Source: Viola odorata (Eukaryota; Streptophyta; Magnoliopsida; Malpighiales; Violaceae). Taken from it: DNA of 64,000 nucleotides. A program made the translations under genes and the position numbers. The stretch spans positions 51,310,327 to 51,374,326 of the forward strand of contig OY829539.1 in NCBI GenBank assembly GCA_963691705.1. The letters run 5' to 3'. Positions within the stretch are counted from its first letter, which is position 1; every line of letters starts with the position of its first letter. The notes beneath the pieces are model-generated. The model saw nothing but the letters and a program-made list of their open reading frames with translations. It did no database searches and had not been told where the DNA came from. This document shows, one piece after another, positions 1 through 11,614 of this stretch.

Positions 1-1645
1 GTCAAATAAAGATTTATAATGCCCGAAAACGTGTGTGCACAAGGGATAATGTGTACAGTGGTAGTCGGGGTCGAACGCAGGGATTGTGAGAGACTGGTTC
101 AAGGTCTTGAATGAAGTCGCAGGACAAGGGCACGAAAAATAACAATCGGGGGGGGGGGGGGGGGGGGGGGGGGTTTTACTTGGCTAAACGAGTTAGCCAA
201 GATAGATTTGGGAGCTAACAATTTCTATCTAGGAAAGCAGTATTCGGGGTCTCGAATGTCACGTTCGGGGTCCCAAATGATAAAACAAGCAAATCGGCAA
301 ATAAATCCAGAAATAATAAAACAAAGGTCAAATAATCACAAATAATCAAATAGAGAAGGATTCTTAGCAAAGGCATTCTTGGGTTGCATTCGGGGGCCCG
401 ATCGTCATCAGCACAAGGAAATTTTACTCAAGACATCATAGAAATGACATAGGGACCAGATTCCTCGGATATCCCCTACTTTTCTCTTAAGATAAACTAC
501 CCCCCGTTTCCACATATGAGGTAGTCTTGGCAGTTTGCCATCCCTCCAGGCACGAATGCGGGAGGGCCATACTCAAACTGCCCATGAAGCTAAGAAAAGA
601 CAGATCTAGAGCTAAAAGTCCCTCAGTTTGTCAGCCTCGTGACCTCGCTCTAATCAATTACTCACCCTATCTATTCGAGACCACTTCAGCGCAGTCAAGA
701 CTAAACAGATGCCTACTTGTTCCATGCAATTTTCCTTTCGTATTCATCACAAAGATGACAACATTCACACAAAATAACAATCAGTTGATCAAGCCTCAAA
801 TTATTTCATGCGAAGATGTAATTAAAACGACAAGTAATTGAATATGGTAGCAAGAATATATTAAGCACATTAAGGCCTCGAATCTGCCTTTGCAACCCTT
901 GAATCACCCTTGCTAAGAATTAAAGATTTAGCTACTCATGCTTGAAGATGAACAAATAATAATTAAAGAAAACATAACAAGTAAGTAAATAGATTAAGGG
1001 AAGAAGACTTTGTTACTAAAAATCCGTTTGAAGCCCGACGGCAAGGTTGAAGAGGAGTTAACAAGAACTAGAGAGAGAAACTAGAGAGAAGTCTAAGAAA
1101 ACTAAACTAATGATTTTCTAAAATAGGCTAAGTGATGAGAGATGTCCTAAACTACTCTTGGATGCTCCTTATATACTAGAGCTCCAAGCACAAAATATCT
1201 TCAGCCTAAAACTATGGACAAAATGCATTAAATGAAAGCCTACTATAATGGATCCATGCTCCCTAAAGCACAAAGCTGAAAAAGCATAAAGCTGTCTGAT
1301 TTTCCCAGCTTTGGCAGGTCTGGATTGGGCTCAAGGGCTGAAATGGTCAGAGCGGTAGGTATTTGGTGGTCAGTGCGGAGCGTCAGAACAGTGTCAGAGG
1401 AGGCACATGGAAGCTCTAGCAAGAGGACACGTGGAAATTCCATTCTTCGTCCTTCGGGGTCCCAAATGGAGAATCCAATTCGGGACCTTGAACGCTGCTT
1501 TGGGCTCAGGACCTCGACTCTGGTCTTGAAGCTCGAATTTAGGCCTAGATCTACAATAGTAATGAAAACAAGGGTAATTTAGCAGAATCATGCCTTAAAA
1601 GGGTGAGAAAATGGAGAGAAAATCATGCATAAAAACATGCTATCA
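1..1645 (-). mobile_element. Athila-type LTR, reverse orientation, cut by window edge
   Basis: Read on the minus strand the LTR starts TGATAGCATG at 1645 and runs to the window edge, where its last visible bases align with a point about nine bases short of the LTR end of element A. It shares the 18-mer CCGTTTCCACATATGAGG (504-521) with the element A LTR. A TATA-like box lies at 1167-1178 (reverse) and a tRNA B-box-like stretch at 67-77. Sequence to the right is LINE DNA, not an Athila polypurine tract, so this is either the 5' LTR of an element lying left of the window or a solo LTR. Its insertion at 1645/1646 interrupts the LINE. The small ORFs inside it are not convincing genes. Confidence 0.8.
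148..173. repeat. Homopolymer run of 26 G
   Basis: This is an uninterrupted run of 26 G, equal to C26 in the sense of the LTR. The same place in the element A LTR, directly after a hairpin and AAAA, holds only C7 (about 5311-5317). Slippage is the simplest explanation, and the exact length may be a sequencing artefact. Confidence 0.85.
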
Positions 1646-2800
1646 CCGCTTCGCAAGGATTTTAGATACTATCTTGTAGTAGCTGCTAACCAAACTAATG
1701 GGCCTGTACTCCGTAAATCTCTTTGTTGTTGTGGATTTTGGGATTAAGGTTAAGAAGGACGAATTTGCACCTCTCGGGTATTTACCTGTTTTGAAAAAGC
1801 TGTGGACAAGGTTGCTGAAATCACCACCAATTATATCCCATGCATTCTGAATAAACCGCATTGAGAACCCATCAGGTCTAGGAGTCTTCATGCCATCACA
1901 TGACCGAATTGCCTCCAGAATCTCAGATGCCGACACATCCCTCTCCAGTCTAGCCGCTTCTGTTGCTGTGAGCCGTTTAAAACCCAATTCCAGAATTGAA
2001 GGCCTGTCCCACTCGAATGACTTAAAGAAATTAGAATAAAAATTCCAGGCAACCGCTTTGATGTCGTTTGGGTCAGTCCTGATCAGCCCATCGTCTACAA
2101 TCCTCCTTATATTAGTTTTTGCCCTAGTATTCTTCGCTGCAGCATGAAAGTATTTCGAATTTCTGTCCCCTTTGGTGTTCCATCTCACCCTACTTTTTTG
2201 CAACCAAAAATTATCAACACAACGTTGTTGTTCCCACACTTCCTCTGTAACGGAGGCCCTCTCATTCTGTTCTTGTTGCGTGAGGTCCCTTTCGTCAGCT
2301 ACCCTCTCAAGAGCCTCCAAACGATCCTGTAATCCTTTCAGGCGTATCTCTACATGGCCAAACACCTCTCTATTCCATACTTGAATTTTCTTTTTTAAGT
2401 ATTTCATCTTCTTTATCACCCGGAATTCCCCCGAGTATTCATTGCCTGCCTCTATCCACCAATTCTTGACAAGATCCTTGAACCCCTTCACCTCCCACCA
2501 CGCTGCTATGTCTCTAAATGGTTTCGGGCCCCAATCAAGGCGATCCTTACCGAGCTTCAAGGGGGCATGATCAGATCCATTTTTCCCCATAGCTGTGAGC
2601 TTGCTGTCGCGAATGTGAGGCAACCAAGCAGCTTGCACCAACATCCCATCAATACGGCTACGACTTACTGAATTGGACAATGTGAACCGTCTACCCTCTA
2701 AAACTACGTCCTAAAGCTGGCATTGATCCACCCATTGACGGAATAATTCCATGCCCCTCGTGATGCCTCCAGCATTTAAACGGTCTAAATGTCAGAATAG
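1646..2800 (-). pseudogene. LINE (L1-type) ORF2 fragment: end of endonuclease, start of reverse transcriptase
   Basis: A 345-codon reverse ORF (2680 to 1643) starts with SRSRIDG and GSDHAPL, the C-terminal signature of the LINE apurinic endonuclease. It continues through the linker WGPKPFRDIAAWW and ends with YRPISLVSSYYK, the first conserved block of the LINE reverse transcriptase. Upstream of the ORF the endonuclease frame continues to about 2800 with an in-frame TAG near 2700 and a probable frameshift. Downstream it is cut by the Athila LTR at 1645. The fragment is clearly related to the LINE at 29980-50640. It is a dead copy. Confidence 0.85.
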
Positions 2801-3855
2801 TTGAAAAGTCTTCTGTAGTTTTTGTATTAGTATTGGAAGACCTTCTGCATTATTTAAAAATATTCTGATGCCAACCAACTTCTCCTTTAGGACATCAAAG
2901 TGGGTATTGGAGAGGATCATAACAACTAAAATAATATTTAATTCTATGGCTCTCTCCATATTGCACCACAATAGTTACCACTGGGAACATCCTTTAACGT
3001 ATGTAGAGGTGAAATTGATGGTTCAACTTCTATGTGCCCTACATATTAAAACAAATAAAAGATTTATTATATAGTCTAGTATTAGGCACTCCAAATAATT
3101 TTAAACATTGAATCAAATTATTAATTATTCACATAAGCTTTAAGCAACCAATTTCGCTCTCTTCTTTTAACATTTGACACCATCAAATCAAACATTGAAT
3201 CAAATTATTAATTTTAAAATATTAAATAATCACATATCTTGATATTCATAAAGAAATGATTGAGCTTTAAGCAACCTATTTCGTTCTCTTCTTTTAACAT
3301 ATGGCACCATCAAACCATTGGTCGCTTTTCTTTTGTTTGTAGACATTTTCCTACAATTGAAATAAATTTAAAACATGAATTTGCAAGTAAGTGGTAATTT
3401 AAGTAATTTATTAAATAGTGTATGAAATTGTATAAATATACATATATGAATCGAACTAAATAAATACAACATGGATCTATTGTGCTAAAAGGAAAAAGTT
3501 GAAATAGCGCGAAAATACATAAAGGAAATAAATCGACAAAAATACGCAACACAAATTTTTAATTAAATATTAAACTTAATTTTTTATTGAGTTTTAATCT
3601 TTAAAGAAAAATTTATTAGTGGTTGTTTTTTTAAGTAATTTATAAAACTAACTTACTTAATCAAGCTAAAGTTTTTTTAATTCTATGGGCTGGGTCAGAT
3701 GTTTTGATACTTTTTTCGTTGTTTTGTTATTGGGCCAAAGCTGGATCCACAAATTAATGTAGTTTTAAATATTTAATTTAAATTACAAACTGAATCTATC
3801 TTGTAACTCTCTCCGACTCTAATTATATTCTCGTCCCACCGATAATTAATGCAGT
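2801..3855. other. AT-rich intergenic DNA, no gene seen
   Basis: No convincing coding sequence is visible on either strand. The stretch contains one imperfect direct duplication (3105-3317). The last five bases, 3856-3860, are the left target site duplication of element A. Confidence 0.6.
3105..3317. repeat. Imperfect direct duplication in intergenic DNA
   Basis: The blocks AACATTGAATCAAATTATTA and CTTTAAGCAACC..TTTCG..CTCTTCTTTTAACAT occur twice, about 110-130 bp apart, ending with ACCATCAAA each time. The second unit has extra AT-rich sequence in the middle. This looks like an old local duplication. Confidence 0.7.
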
Positions 3856-3860
3856 GATAT

Positions 3861-5489
3861 TGATAGCACGTTTCATACTCTCGGTTTTACCCTCCTTTCT
3901 AGCCCTTTCGGGGGCTCGATGTCGCTATTTGACCCTCATTTCAATCTTATTTGCAGATTAGCATCAAAGGAGGGAAAAGGACGATAAGAAGCGATTTTAG
4001 AGCATTTCTGAGGACTTCCATTTTCCAGGCCTAGAAGAAAGAATGTCGTCAAGACCTCAACGCGAACCAGACCAGTGCGCTGTCTCAAGGTCTTGACAAT
4101 TCTGAGCCCTCTTCCAAAGAAAGCATCTTCTGAGATCTGCATGGAATCCCATGCGTTTCCAGAAGGCATCAGGCGTGTCAGGAATCCCAAAATATTCCTT
4201 TTGCAAGGACATGTGCTGTCACGCCCTCATTGCCCTTAGCTGTTTTTGTCTCCTAGCTAGTTTAGGCTATATAAGCATAGTTTTAGGGTTTTTGTAAGGA
4301 CGGTTGTTCCAAGGATAATTTCTTACATTAGTTTCAGCATTTGTTTTCTGGGGATCATCTCCTCTTCTCGATCAGGAGCAGCCATTGTCAACAACTTTCC
4401 TCTTCGATTATTTAATTAATCTATCGGTTTACTCTACTCCCCTTCTACTTTGTTTAGTTTATCATTGTATGATTTTATCTACCTACAATTTATATTATAG
4501 CATGAGTAGCTAAATACCCCTTTCTTGGTGAAGGGTGTTCCACGGGTTGTAGAGTTCGGCTAAGAGGTCTAATGCATGCTTAACATATTCTCTTGTGACA
4601 CATAACTATTTACCGATTTAATTACATGCTTGTCTAGAAATGTTAAGAGCTTGATCATCTTTTAGTATTTCTGCATGAGTAACGTCATATTCCAGGGTTA
4701 TAACTGACGCGAAGCCCTGGAGTTTGAGCAGACACCTAGGGGAGGCAGCGCGAGAGGCCTCACCTAGGGGTAAATAGTTATCTAGGGTATGCGATACGAG
4801 TCTGACAAGCTGAGCTATCGCGCCCTAGATCTGTCTTACCTCTCCTTCATGGGCGTTCTGAATTTAGCCTCCCTACTTTGAGCTCGTGACAGGCCGGACG
4901 GTCAAGGCTACCTTCTGATGACAAGGGAGGTAGCTGGGAGGATGGTTGAACGTCAAGGTCACCTCATATGTGGAAACGGGGGGTGACTTTTATCTACGAA
5001 GGTAAGCAGGGGATGCGGTGTGGAAACGCGGTCCCTATAGCAGATCTGCACATGATTCTGGAAAACCTCTGCACCGATGACTAGCCGACCTAGAAAACAA
5101 CCCAAGGGAGTACCTTTCGCTAAGATCTCGTCCTATTTGATTAATATCCTTTTCATTACTTTTCTTGCATTCGATCTGTTTACATCTCTTGGTCTGAGTT
5201 ACAATTTACATCTCTTGCCCTGGATTAAGATTTACTTTCGTGCCCTAGATAAGTACTTTCCAATTCTGGTTTGTTAGCTCCCATACTCTGCGTTGATTAA
5301 TTTATTAATCAACATAAAACCCCCCCTTTACTGTTACTTTGGTTAGATCTGTTGCGTATTGCCTTGTCATACATACTCACTAGCAATTCATTCCTTCAAT
5401 CTCTGTGGTTCGACCCTGTCTTGCTCTGTACCCATTAATTTGTGCATTTAGCCATCAGGATAAATTTAAGTATATTTGACTGACGATCA
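3861..5489 (+). repeat. 5' LTR of element A
   Basis: The LTR is 1,629 bp, starts TGATAGCACG and ends GACGATCA. A TATA-like box (CTATATAAGC) lies at 4267-4276. A perfect inverted repeat GTTGATTAAT-TT-ATTAATCAAC near 5292-5313, followed by a C run, lies in the probable U5. GGTTCGACCC at 5407-5416 matches a tRNA T-arm/B-box. The family motif TTTCGGGGGCTCGA is at 3906-3919. Confidence 0.95.
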
Positions 5490-5494
5490 AATTT

Positions 5495-5512
5495 TGGCGC
5501 CGTTGCCGGGGA
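5495..5512 (+). promoter_or_regulatory. Primer binding site, tRNA-Asp
   Basis: TGGCGCCGTTGCCGGGGA is the exact complement of the 3' 18 nt of plant tRNA-Asp(GUC) including CCA. It lies 5 nt after the LTR, and is typical of Athila elements. The identical site is present in elements B and C. Confidence 0.95.
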
Positions 5513-5546
5513 TTGAACGGTACTGATTTTGTTTTGTTTTTCTTGT

Positions 5547-8500
5547 ATGACCAGGAGATCTGCCCCCGATCTACTCCCTCTAGACCTCGAATTGACCAGA
5601 ACGGAAAGAGGACTTCGTAGGCAAGCTCAAGGAATATCTGCCCATCGTAGAGTGATCCCATATCCTGCCCTCGACGGATCCCCTTCTAATCTGGCTGACC
5701 AGGAACATCAGCTTTTCGTAGACCTGACCTTTCTCCATCGTGATCCCGAAAACCCCATACCAGACCACTTTCATTTTCCAGCAATGGATGACCTAGCCAA
5801 CAATGACAACCGTAACAACCATGAGAACCACGAAGATCCACCACCACTCCCAGACCAACAAACCATCGACAATTTCCATGCAACCCCCGATATGGCCAGT
5901 AGCTGCATTGACTGGTCCAATGTTCCTAATGAATGGACTCTGAAGTCCGCCGTACTTCATCATCTGCCTACTTTTCGAGGGGTAGCCAAGGAAAATGCCC
6001 TTCGCCATCTTCAACAGCTCCACTCTATTTGCGAGGCCATGAAACCCGCCAACGTTAGTATTGAGCAGGCCAAACTTCGCGCATTCCAGTGGTCCCTCAA
6101 AGATGATGCCCTAGATTGGTATTACGACCTTCCCGCAAGATCTATTCGTTCTTGGGCGGACATGTCAAAAATCTTCACTGAGAAGTATTACCCGACTTCT
6201 ATCTCCAATACCACGCGCAAGCAACTCGTCTCCATTGTTCAGAAGAAAGAAGAGACTCTAGCCCAGTACTATGAGAGATTCCAGAAGATGCAATCGAGTT
6301 GCCCAGCCCACAATCTTACCGAGCACGCTCTGGTTCAATATTTTTGTGAAGGCCTCAAGGCTCAGGATAAGGCGTTGCTTAACGCAGCTGCCAATGGATC
6401 CTTGACTGCTCTAACTCCGAGAGCCGCGCGAGCAACAATAGAGCTCATGGCCAAGAACACCTCTGACGACCTTGCCAACAATCCAGGCCAGGATACCCAA
6501 GTAGCTGCCCTTCAGAACCAGATATCTTCTCTCACAGGAATGTTCCAAAACTTCATAACTGCACAACCCGCACCTGTCAAGGCCTGCCAGATATGCAATT
6601 TCGTGGATCACCCCACTGATGCATGTCCTCATATTCTGGAGGAAATACAAGTGAATGCTGCGGGCCAATTTATTCCAGTCTCTTACGCTCAGACTTACAA
6701 TCAAGGCTGGAAACAACCAAATCCAGGATGGGTCCCTAACACTCAGCTTTCGGGCCCTAGCCATCAACAGCATCAGAACCCATATGGAAATCCCCCTCCT
6801 AATATGCCAAATTTCAGACCTCGACCCACATTTCATCAGAACCAGTATCAACGCCAACCTCCTCAGGATCAGACCTTCGTCCATCCTCCAGACCAGACTT
6901 TTGTCCAGCCCCCGACTGCTGAAATGCCTAAGAATCCCGAGCAGCAGAAAGAAACAGATGAACTTAAGAAGCAAATGAGTGCCCTGACGGCCAAATTGCA
7001 AGAGTTGACTAATCATGGCAGACTACCACCCTAGACAGAAATAAATCCCAAGCACAATGTCTGCGCTTTAACCTTGCATAGTGGAACAACTTTGAAACCA
7101 CCAGAGCTTCCAGCCCAAGATATTGAAAATTCTCCAGAGGCCGAAATCCGGCCTAAACCTATAACAAAGCTCCCCAAGGTCCCTAGATTCATGGAAGTTA
7201 AAGAAGACAGAATCCGCTCCCCCAGAGGTTCACCACAGAATGACCCCAACCCACCAGAATTTACTCAAGAGTACATTCATAAGATTCTCGAGCCCCCGTT
7301 CCCTCACAGATTGGTCAAGGCCAAGAAAGATAAGGAGGATCGCGATATCTTTGAAATGTTCAGTAAAGTGGTTGTCAACATCCCTCTTCTCCAGGCCGTG
7401 AAAAATGTCCCTCGCTATGCCAAGTTCTTGAAGCAATTATGCACGAACAAAAACAAGTTCGCCGAAGTTAACAAGATCAGCGTAGGGGCCAACGCGTCTA
7501 CACATATCCAGCGTCGGATCCCTTCGAAATGCAAAGATCAAGGCATGTTCATAATCCCTTGACGAATCGGAACAGTTGATATTGGCAAAGCCATGTGTGA
7601 CCTCGGAGCAGGAATCAATGTCATGCCCTTGATAATCTACCATAGTTTAGGCCTCGAGCCTCTCGTGCCTACAAACCTCGCCATCCAACTTGCTGACCGC
7701 TCTATCATCTACCCCGAGGGGATAATCAAGGATGTCTTGGTCCAAGTAGGAGAATTCTTGTTCCCTGCAGATTTTTATGTGATTTCAATGGAGAACGAAG
7801 ACTCCACCAAATCCACAGATGTTCTTCTAGGCCGCCTATTTCTGGCCATAGCCCGAGCCAAGATTGATGTTCATGATGCCACCATTTCCCTCGAATTTGA
7901 TGGAGAGATCATCAAATTCAATATGCTAGAAGCCATGCGATACCCCTCTGAATTTTCTAGTGTGAATTATGTTGATATTGTTGATCCCATTATAGGGGAG
8001 ATAGATGACATATATTCTACTGACCCCTTGCAATTTGCCCTTGACAGGAGTCTGACGCCAGCCCTTCTAGATGTCATGGCCTCGACACTTTCCATTCCAT
8101 CTGAATTACACTCTGTCGTCGCTAACCTTGAAGAATGCGTTGTTGCTCAGTATGAGTCTCTGAATCAGTCTCCCGAATATCCAGGCCATGCTAAGTTATT
8201 TCCTTCTATTGATCAGGCTCCAGCCCTAGATCTGAAGCCACTGCTTACCCATTTGAAATATGCTTATCTAGGCCCCGATAACTCTCTACCTGTCATTATC
8301 TCCAACAAGCTCGAAGACCTCGAGGAGTCCAAACTCATTTCCTTGCTAAGGAACTTCAGACAAGCCATAGGATGGACCATAGCGGACATTAAAGGCTTGT
8401 CTCCAGCATTATGCACTCATCACATCCACCTAGAGGACGCAAGCAAGACCATACGCCAGCCCCAGAGACGACTTAATCCGCCCATGATGGACGTGGTGAA

Positions 8501-11056
8501 GAAAGAGATTCTCAAGTTATTAGATACGGGAGTTATCTACCCCATCTCAGATAGCCCTTGGGTCAACCCTATCCAGGTCGTGCCCAAGAAGACAGGCATA
8601 ACCATCACCATCGGTCAAGATGGCGAATCCATTCCTACCCGAATCCAGAATGGGTGGAGAGTGTGTATTGACTACCGTCGGCTAAATTCCGCTACCAGGA
8701 AAGATCATTTTCCCCTGCCCTTCATCGATCAGATGCTAGAATGCCTCGCCGATAAAACCCATTATTGCTGTCTAGACGGTTACTCTGGATTCCATCAGAT
8801 CCCAGTTGCTCCTGAAGACCAGGAAAATACCACCTTTACCTGCCCTTTCGGGACCTTTGCGTATAGACGCATGCCCTTCGGTCTGTGCAACGCCCCTGCC
8901 ACTTTCCAACGTTGTATGGTCAGCATTTTCTCTGAACTAGTAGAAGATGGGATCGAAGTCTTCATGGACGACTTCACCGTCTATGGAAATTCTTTTGAAG
9001 AATGCATGAACAATCTGAAAAGGTGCCTAGAGCGCTGCATTGAGACGAATCTTGTCCTGAATTTTATAGAGCCAAGATAGAAGTAATAGAATCCCTGCCC
9101 TACCCATCTTGTGTCCGTGACGTGAGATCTTTTCTAGGCCATGCCGGTTTCTACCGAAAGTTCATTAAGGATTTTTCCAAGATTGCCCAACCCATGTGTC
9201 ACTTGCTCCATAAGGACGTGTCCTTTGATTTTAGCGAGGCCTGCAAAATCGCTTTTGAACTTCTCAAGAACAAACTTATCTCGGCCCCGATTATTCGAGC
9301 CCCCGACTGGACACTACCTTTCGAGGTCATGTGTGATGCCAATAATCAGGCCCTAGGCGCCGTTTTGGGTCAGAAGAAGGATAAAGAGACCCATGTCATC
9401 TATTATGCTTCCAAGCTGCTAGACCCGTCCCAGCAGAACTACACTACCACAGAGAAAGAACTTCTGGCCGTAGTCTATGCCTTAGACAAGTTCAGACAAT
9501 ATCTGCTAGGAACCCATGTCCTTGTCTACTCTGACCATTCTGCCCTTCGGTGTTTGTTGACCAAAACTGATGCCAAACCTCGGCTTATTCATTGGATCTT
9601 GCTCCTACAAGAATTCAATATAGCTATCAAAGATAAGGCCGGAAAAGAAAACCTTGTGGCAGATCACTTGAGTAGACTTCCAGCCCAAGAAGATAATTCG
9701 CTTAAGCCAATCCGGGATACTTTTCCAGACGAGCAATTATGTCTAGCCCAAGCTGTTTATTCCCCATGGTTTTCCGATATTGTAAACTTTTGTGCTACAG
9801 GCACTTACCCAGTTGATGCCACTCCCTCCAAATGCAATAGAATCAGAAGACAAGCAAAATACTACATATGGGACAGTCCCTACCTATGGAAGCACTGTTC
9901 GGATAAGCTCATTCGTAGATGTGTAACCATGGATGAGGTGCCCTCGATCCTTAAATTCTGTCATTCAGAAAGAGGCCATTTCGCGGCCAAGAAAACTGCC
10001 CTGAAGGTTCTGGAAGCTGGTCTGTACTGGCCCACCATTTTCAAGGATAGTTACATGTTTTGCGCTTCGTGCCCCCGATGTTAGGCCACTGGAAATATCA
10101 GGGCCAGGAATCAGATGCCCTTGACAAACATTATCGCTTGCGAGATCTTTGATATCTGGGGTATAGACTTTATGGGCCCTTTTCCTAATTCCTTTGGCAA
10201 CATCTACATCCTTCTGGCCGTCGATTATGTCTCTAAATGGGTCGAGGCCAAGGCTACTCTAACGGACGATTCCAAAGTGGTCGTGAATTTTTTCTGCACC
10301 AACATCTTCAACCGCTTCGGTACACCTAGAGCGCTGATCAGCGATAAGGGTACCCACTTTTGCAACAGTGTGGTGTCCTCTCTTTTGACAAAGTATGGAG
10401 TCCATCATAGAACCTCCACTGCTTATCACCCTCAGACTAATGGTCAAGCCGAGGTCTCGAACCGTGAGATCAAATCCATTCTTGAGAAGACCGTTAACCA
10501 GTCCAGAAAGGATTTGAGTTTGAAACTGGGTGATGCTCTCTGGGCCTATCGTACAGCTTTCAAGACCCCGATAGGAATGACCCCTTACAGACTTATTTAT
10601 GGGAAGCCATGCCATCTCCCAGTGGAGATAGAGCACAAGGCTTTTTGGGCAATCAGAAAAGTGAACACAGATCTAGGCCTCGCTGACCAACATAGGCGTT
10701 TGCAAATTCAAGAGCTAGAGGAATTGAGGGATGATGCTTACGAGAATGCCCTGCTCTATAAGGGCAAGACAAAAGCTTATCACGACCGGCACCTTCGTCC
10801 CAAAACGTTCTCAGTCGGACAACAAGTCTTGTTGTACAACTCACGCCTGCGACTCTTTGCTGGGAAGCTGAAATCCAAATGGTCAGGACCTTTCGTGGTC
10901 ACGACAATATACACCCATGGAGCAGTTGAAATTCAGAACCCTATCACAGGAATCATCTTCAAGGTCAGTGGACAGAGACTGAAGCCCTTTTATGAAGGTT
11001 TCCAGCTCTCGGTTGTTGAGGAGGCTATGGTGGATGTCCCACCTGTCCAGACCTAG
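5547..11056 (+). pseudogene. gag-pol: Athila gag-pol polyprotein of element A, disrupted
   Basis: The start ATG at 5547 (MTRRS) matches the MTRSS start of the other two copies; upstream codons in the frame are non-ATG. Gag holds a retrotransposon gag domain (about 5900-6250) and a CX2CX4HX4C zinc knuckle (CQICNFVDHPTDAC, near 6590). Then come the protease DLGAGINVM (about 7600), RT with FMDD (about 8965), RNase H (CDANNQALGAVLG, YTTTEKE), and integrase with a CX2C finger, the [10 protein letters not shown] and [10 protein letters not shown] blocks, and NGQAE. The frame is broken by TAG at 7032, TGA at 7561 (where the other copies have Cys), a deletion of about 73 nt with frameshift at 9066-9070 just after the RT FMDD block, and TAG at 10082. 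Beyond each break the homologous reading continues. Confidence 0.93.
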
Positions 11057-11614
11057 AGTATCAAAGCACGTCGAGGTCCCGACGAGTAAATGGACCATGC
11101 TGGAGGCATTTGATATGCCGTCTGAATCATTTCTCTCTCCCTTATCTTCTTTCCACCTTTTTGGATTCTCTGATTTTATTTGATTTTATTCCCAGATTTT
11201 GTTAATTGCATATAGTATCCCTTTCACCTATGATTTTATTCCTTTTATTTAGCATTAACTCACCTTTATTATCTCTTTTTGTCCATATCTTATATCAACC
11301 GACTCCCTTTTTGAAATTTAAAAGTTTTTCTCCTTTTTAGGCAGTTGAGATACGCATGGGCCGTCGTGCTCCACGCCCAGGACGCCACGTGGCCTGACAA
11401 GCGCAGTAAAGGCAGGCCTCATCAATACAAAAGCTGCGGTATTTATTGCCAGCTATGATTTCCACTCTCTCTCCCATGCTCCCACACGCACTATTTTCAC
11501 TCATATCACTTTCAAACCTATCACTTTCACCTCTCTCCCTCACCAAACACGCAACCCTATCCTCTCTCCACCACCATCTCCATCCCCAATACTGCCTTTC
11601 TTCCCTCACCATCA
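11057..11614 (+). promoter_or_regulatory. Spacer between pol and 3' ORF with candidate splice acceptors
   Basis: This is 558 bp of non-coding sequence. Two pyrimidine-rich stretches end in AG: TTTTATTCCCAG near 11195 and TTTTTCTCCTTTTTAG near 11340. Either could be the acceptor for a spliced 3' ORF mRNA, as reported for 3' ORFs of some Athila and related elements. The AGGCAA-loop hairpin found at this place in B and C is not present. Confidence 0.45.

Noticed and set aside
527..841. 104-codon forward ORF near the left edge
   Set aside because: It lies antisense within the Athila LTR and has no recognisable domain.
5400..5512. tRNA gene suggested by the GGTTCGACCC word and tRNA-Asp complement
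   Set aside because: No A box or cloverleaf is present. The 18-mer is the PBS, which is complementary to the tRNA 3' end.
7032..7562. Programmed stop readthrough between gag and pol of element A
   Set aside because: Element C has one open frame at the same place, and A has further stops and a deletion, so these are ordinary mutations.
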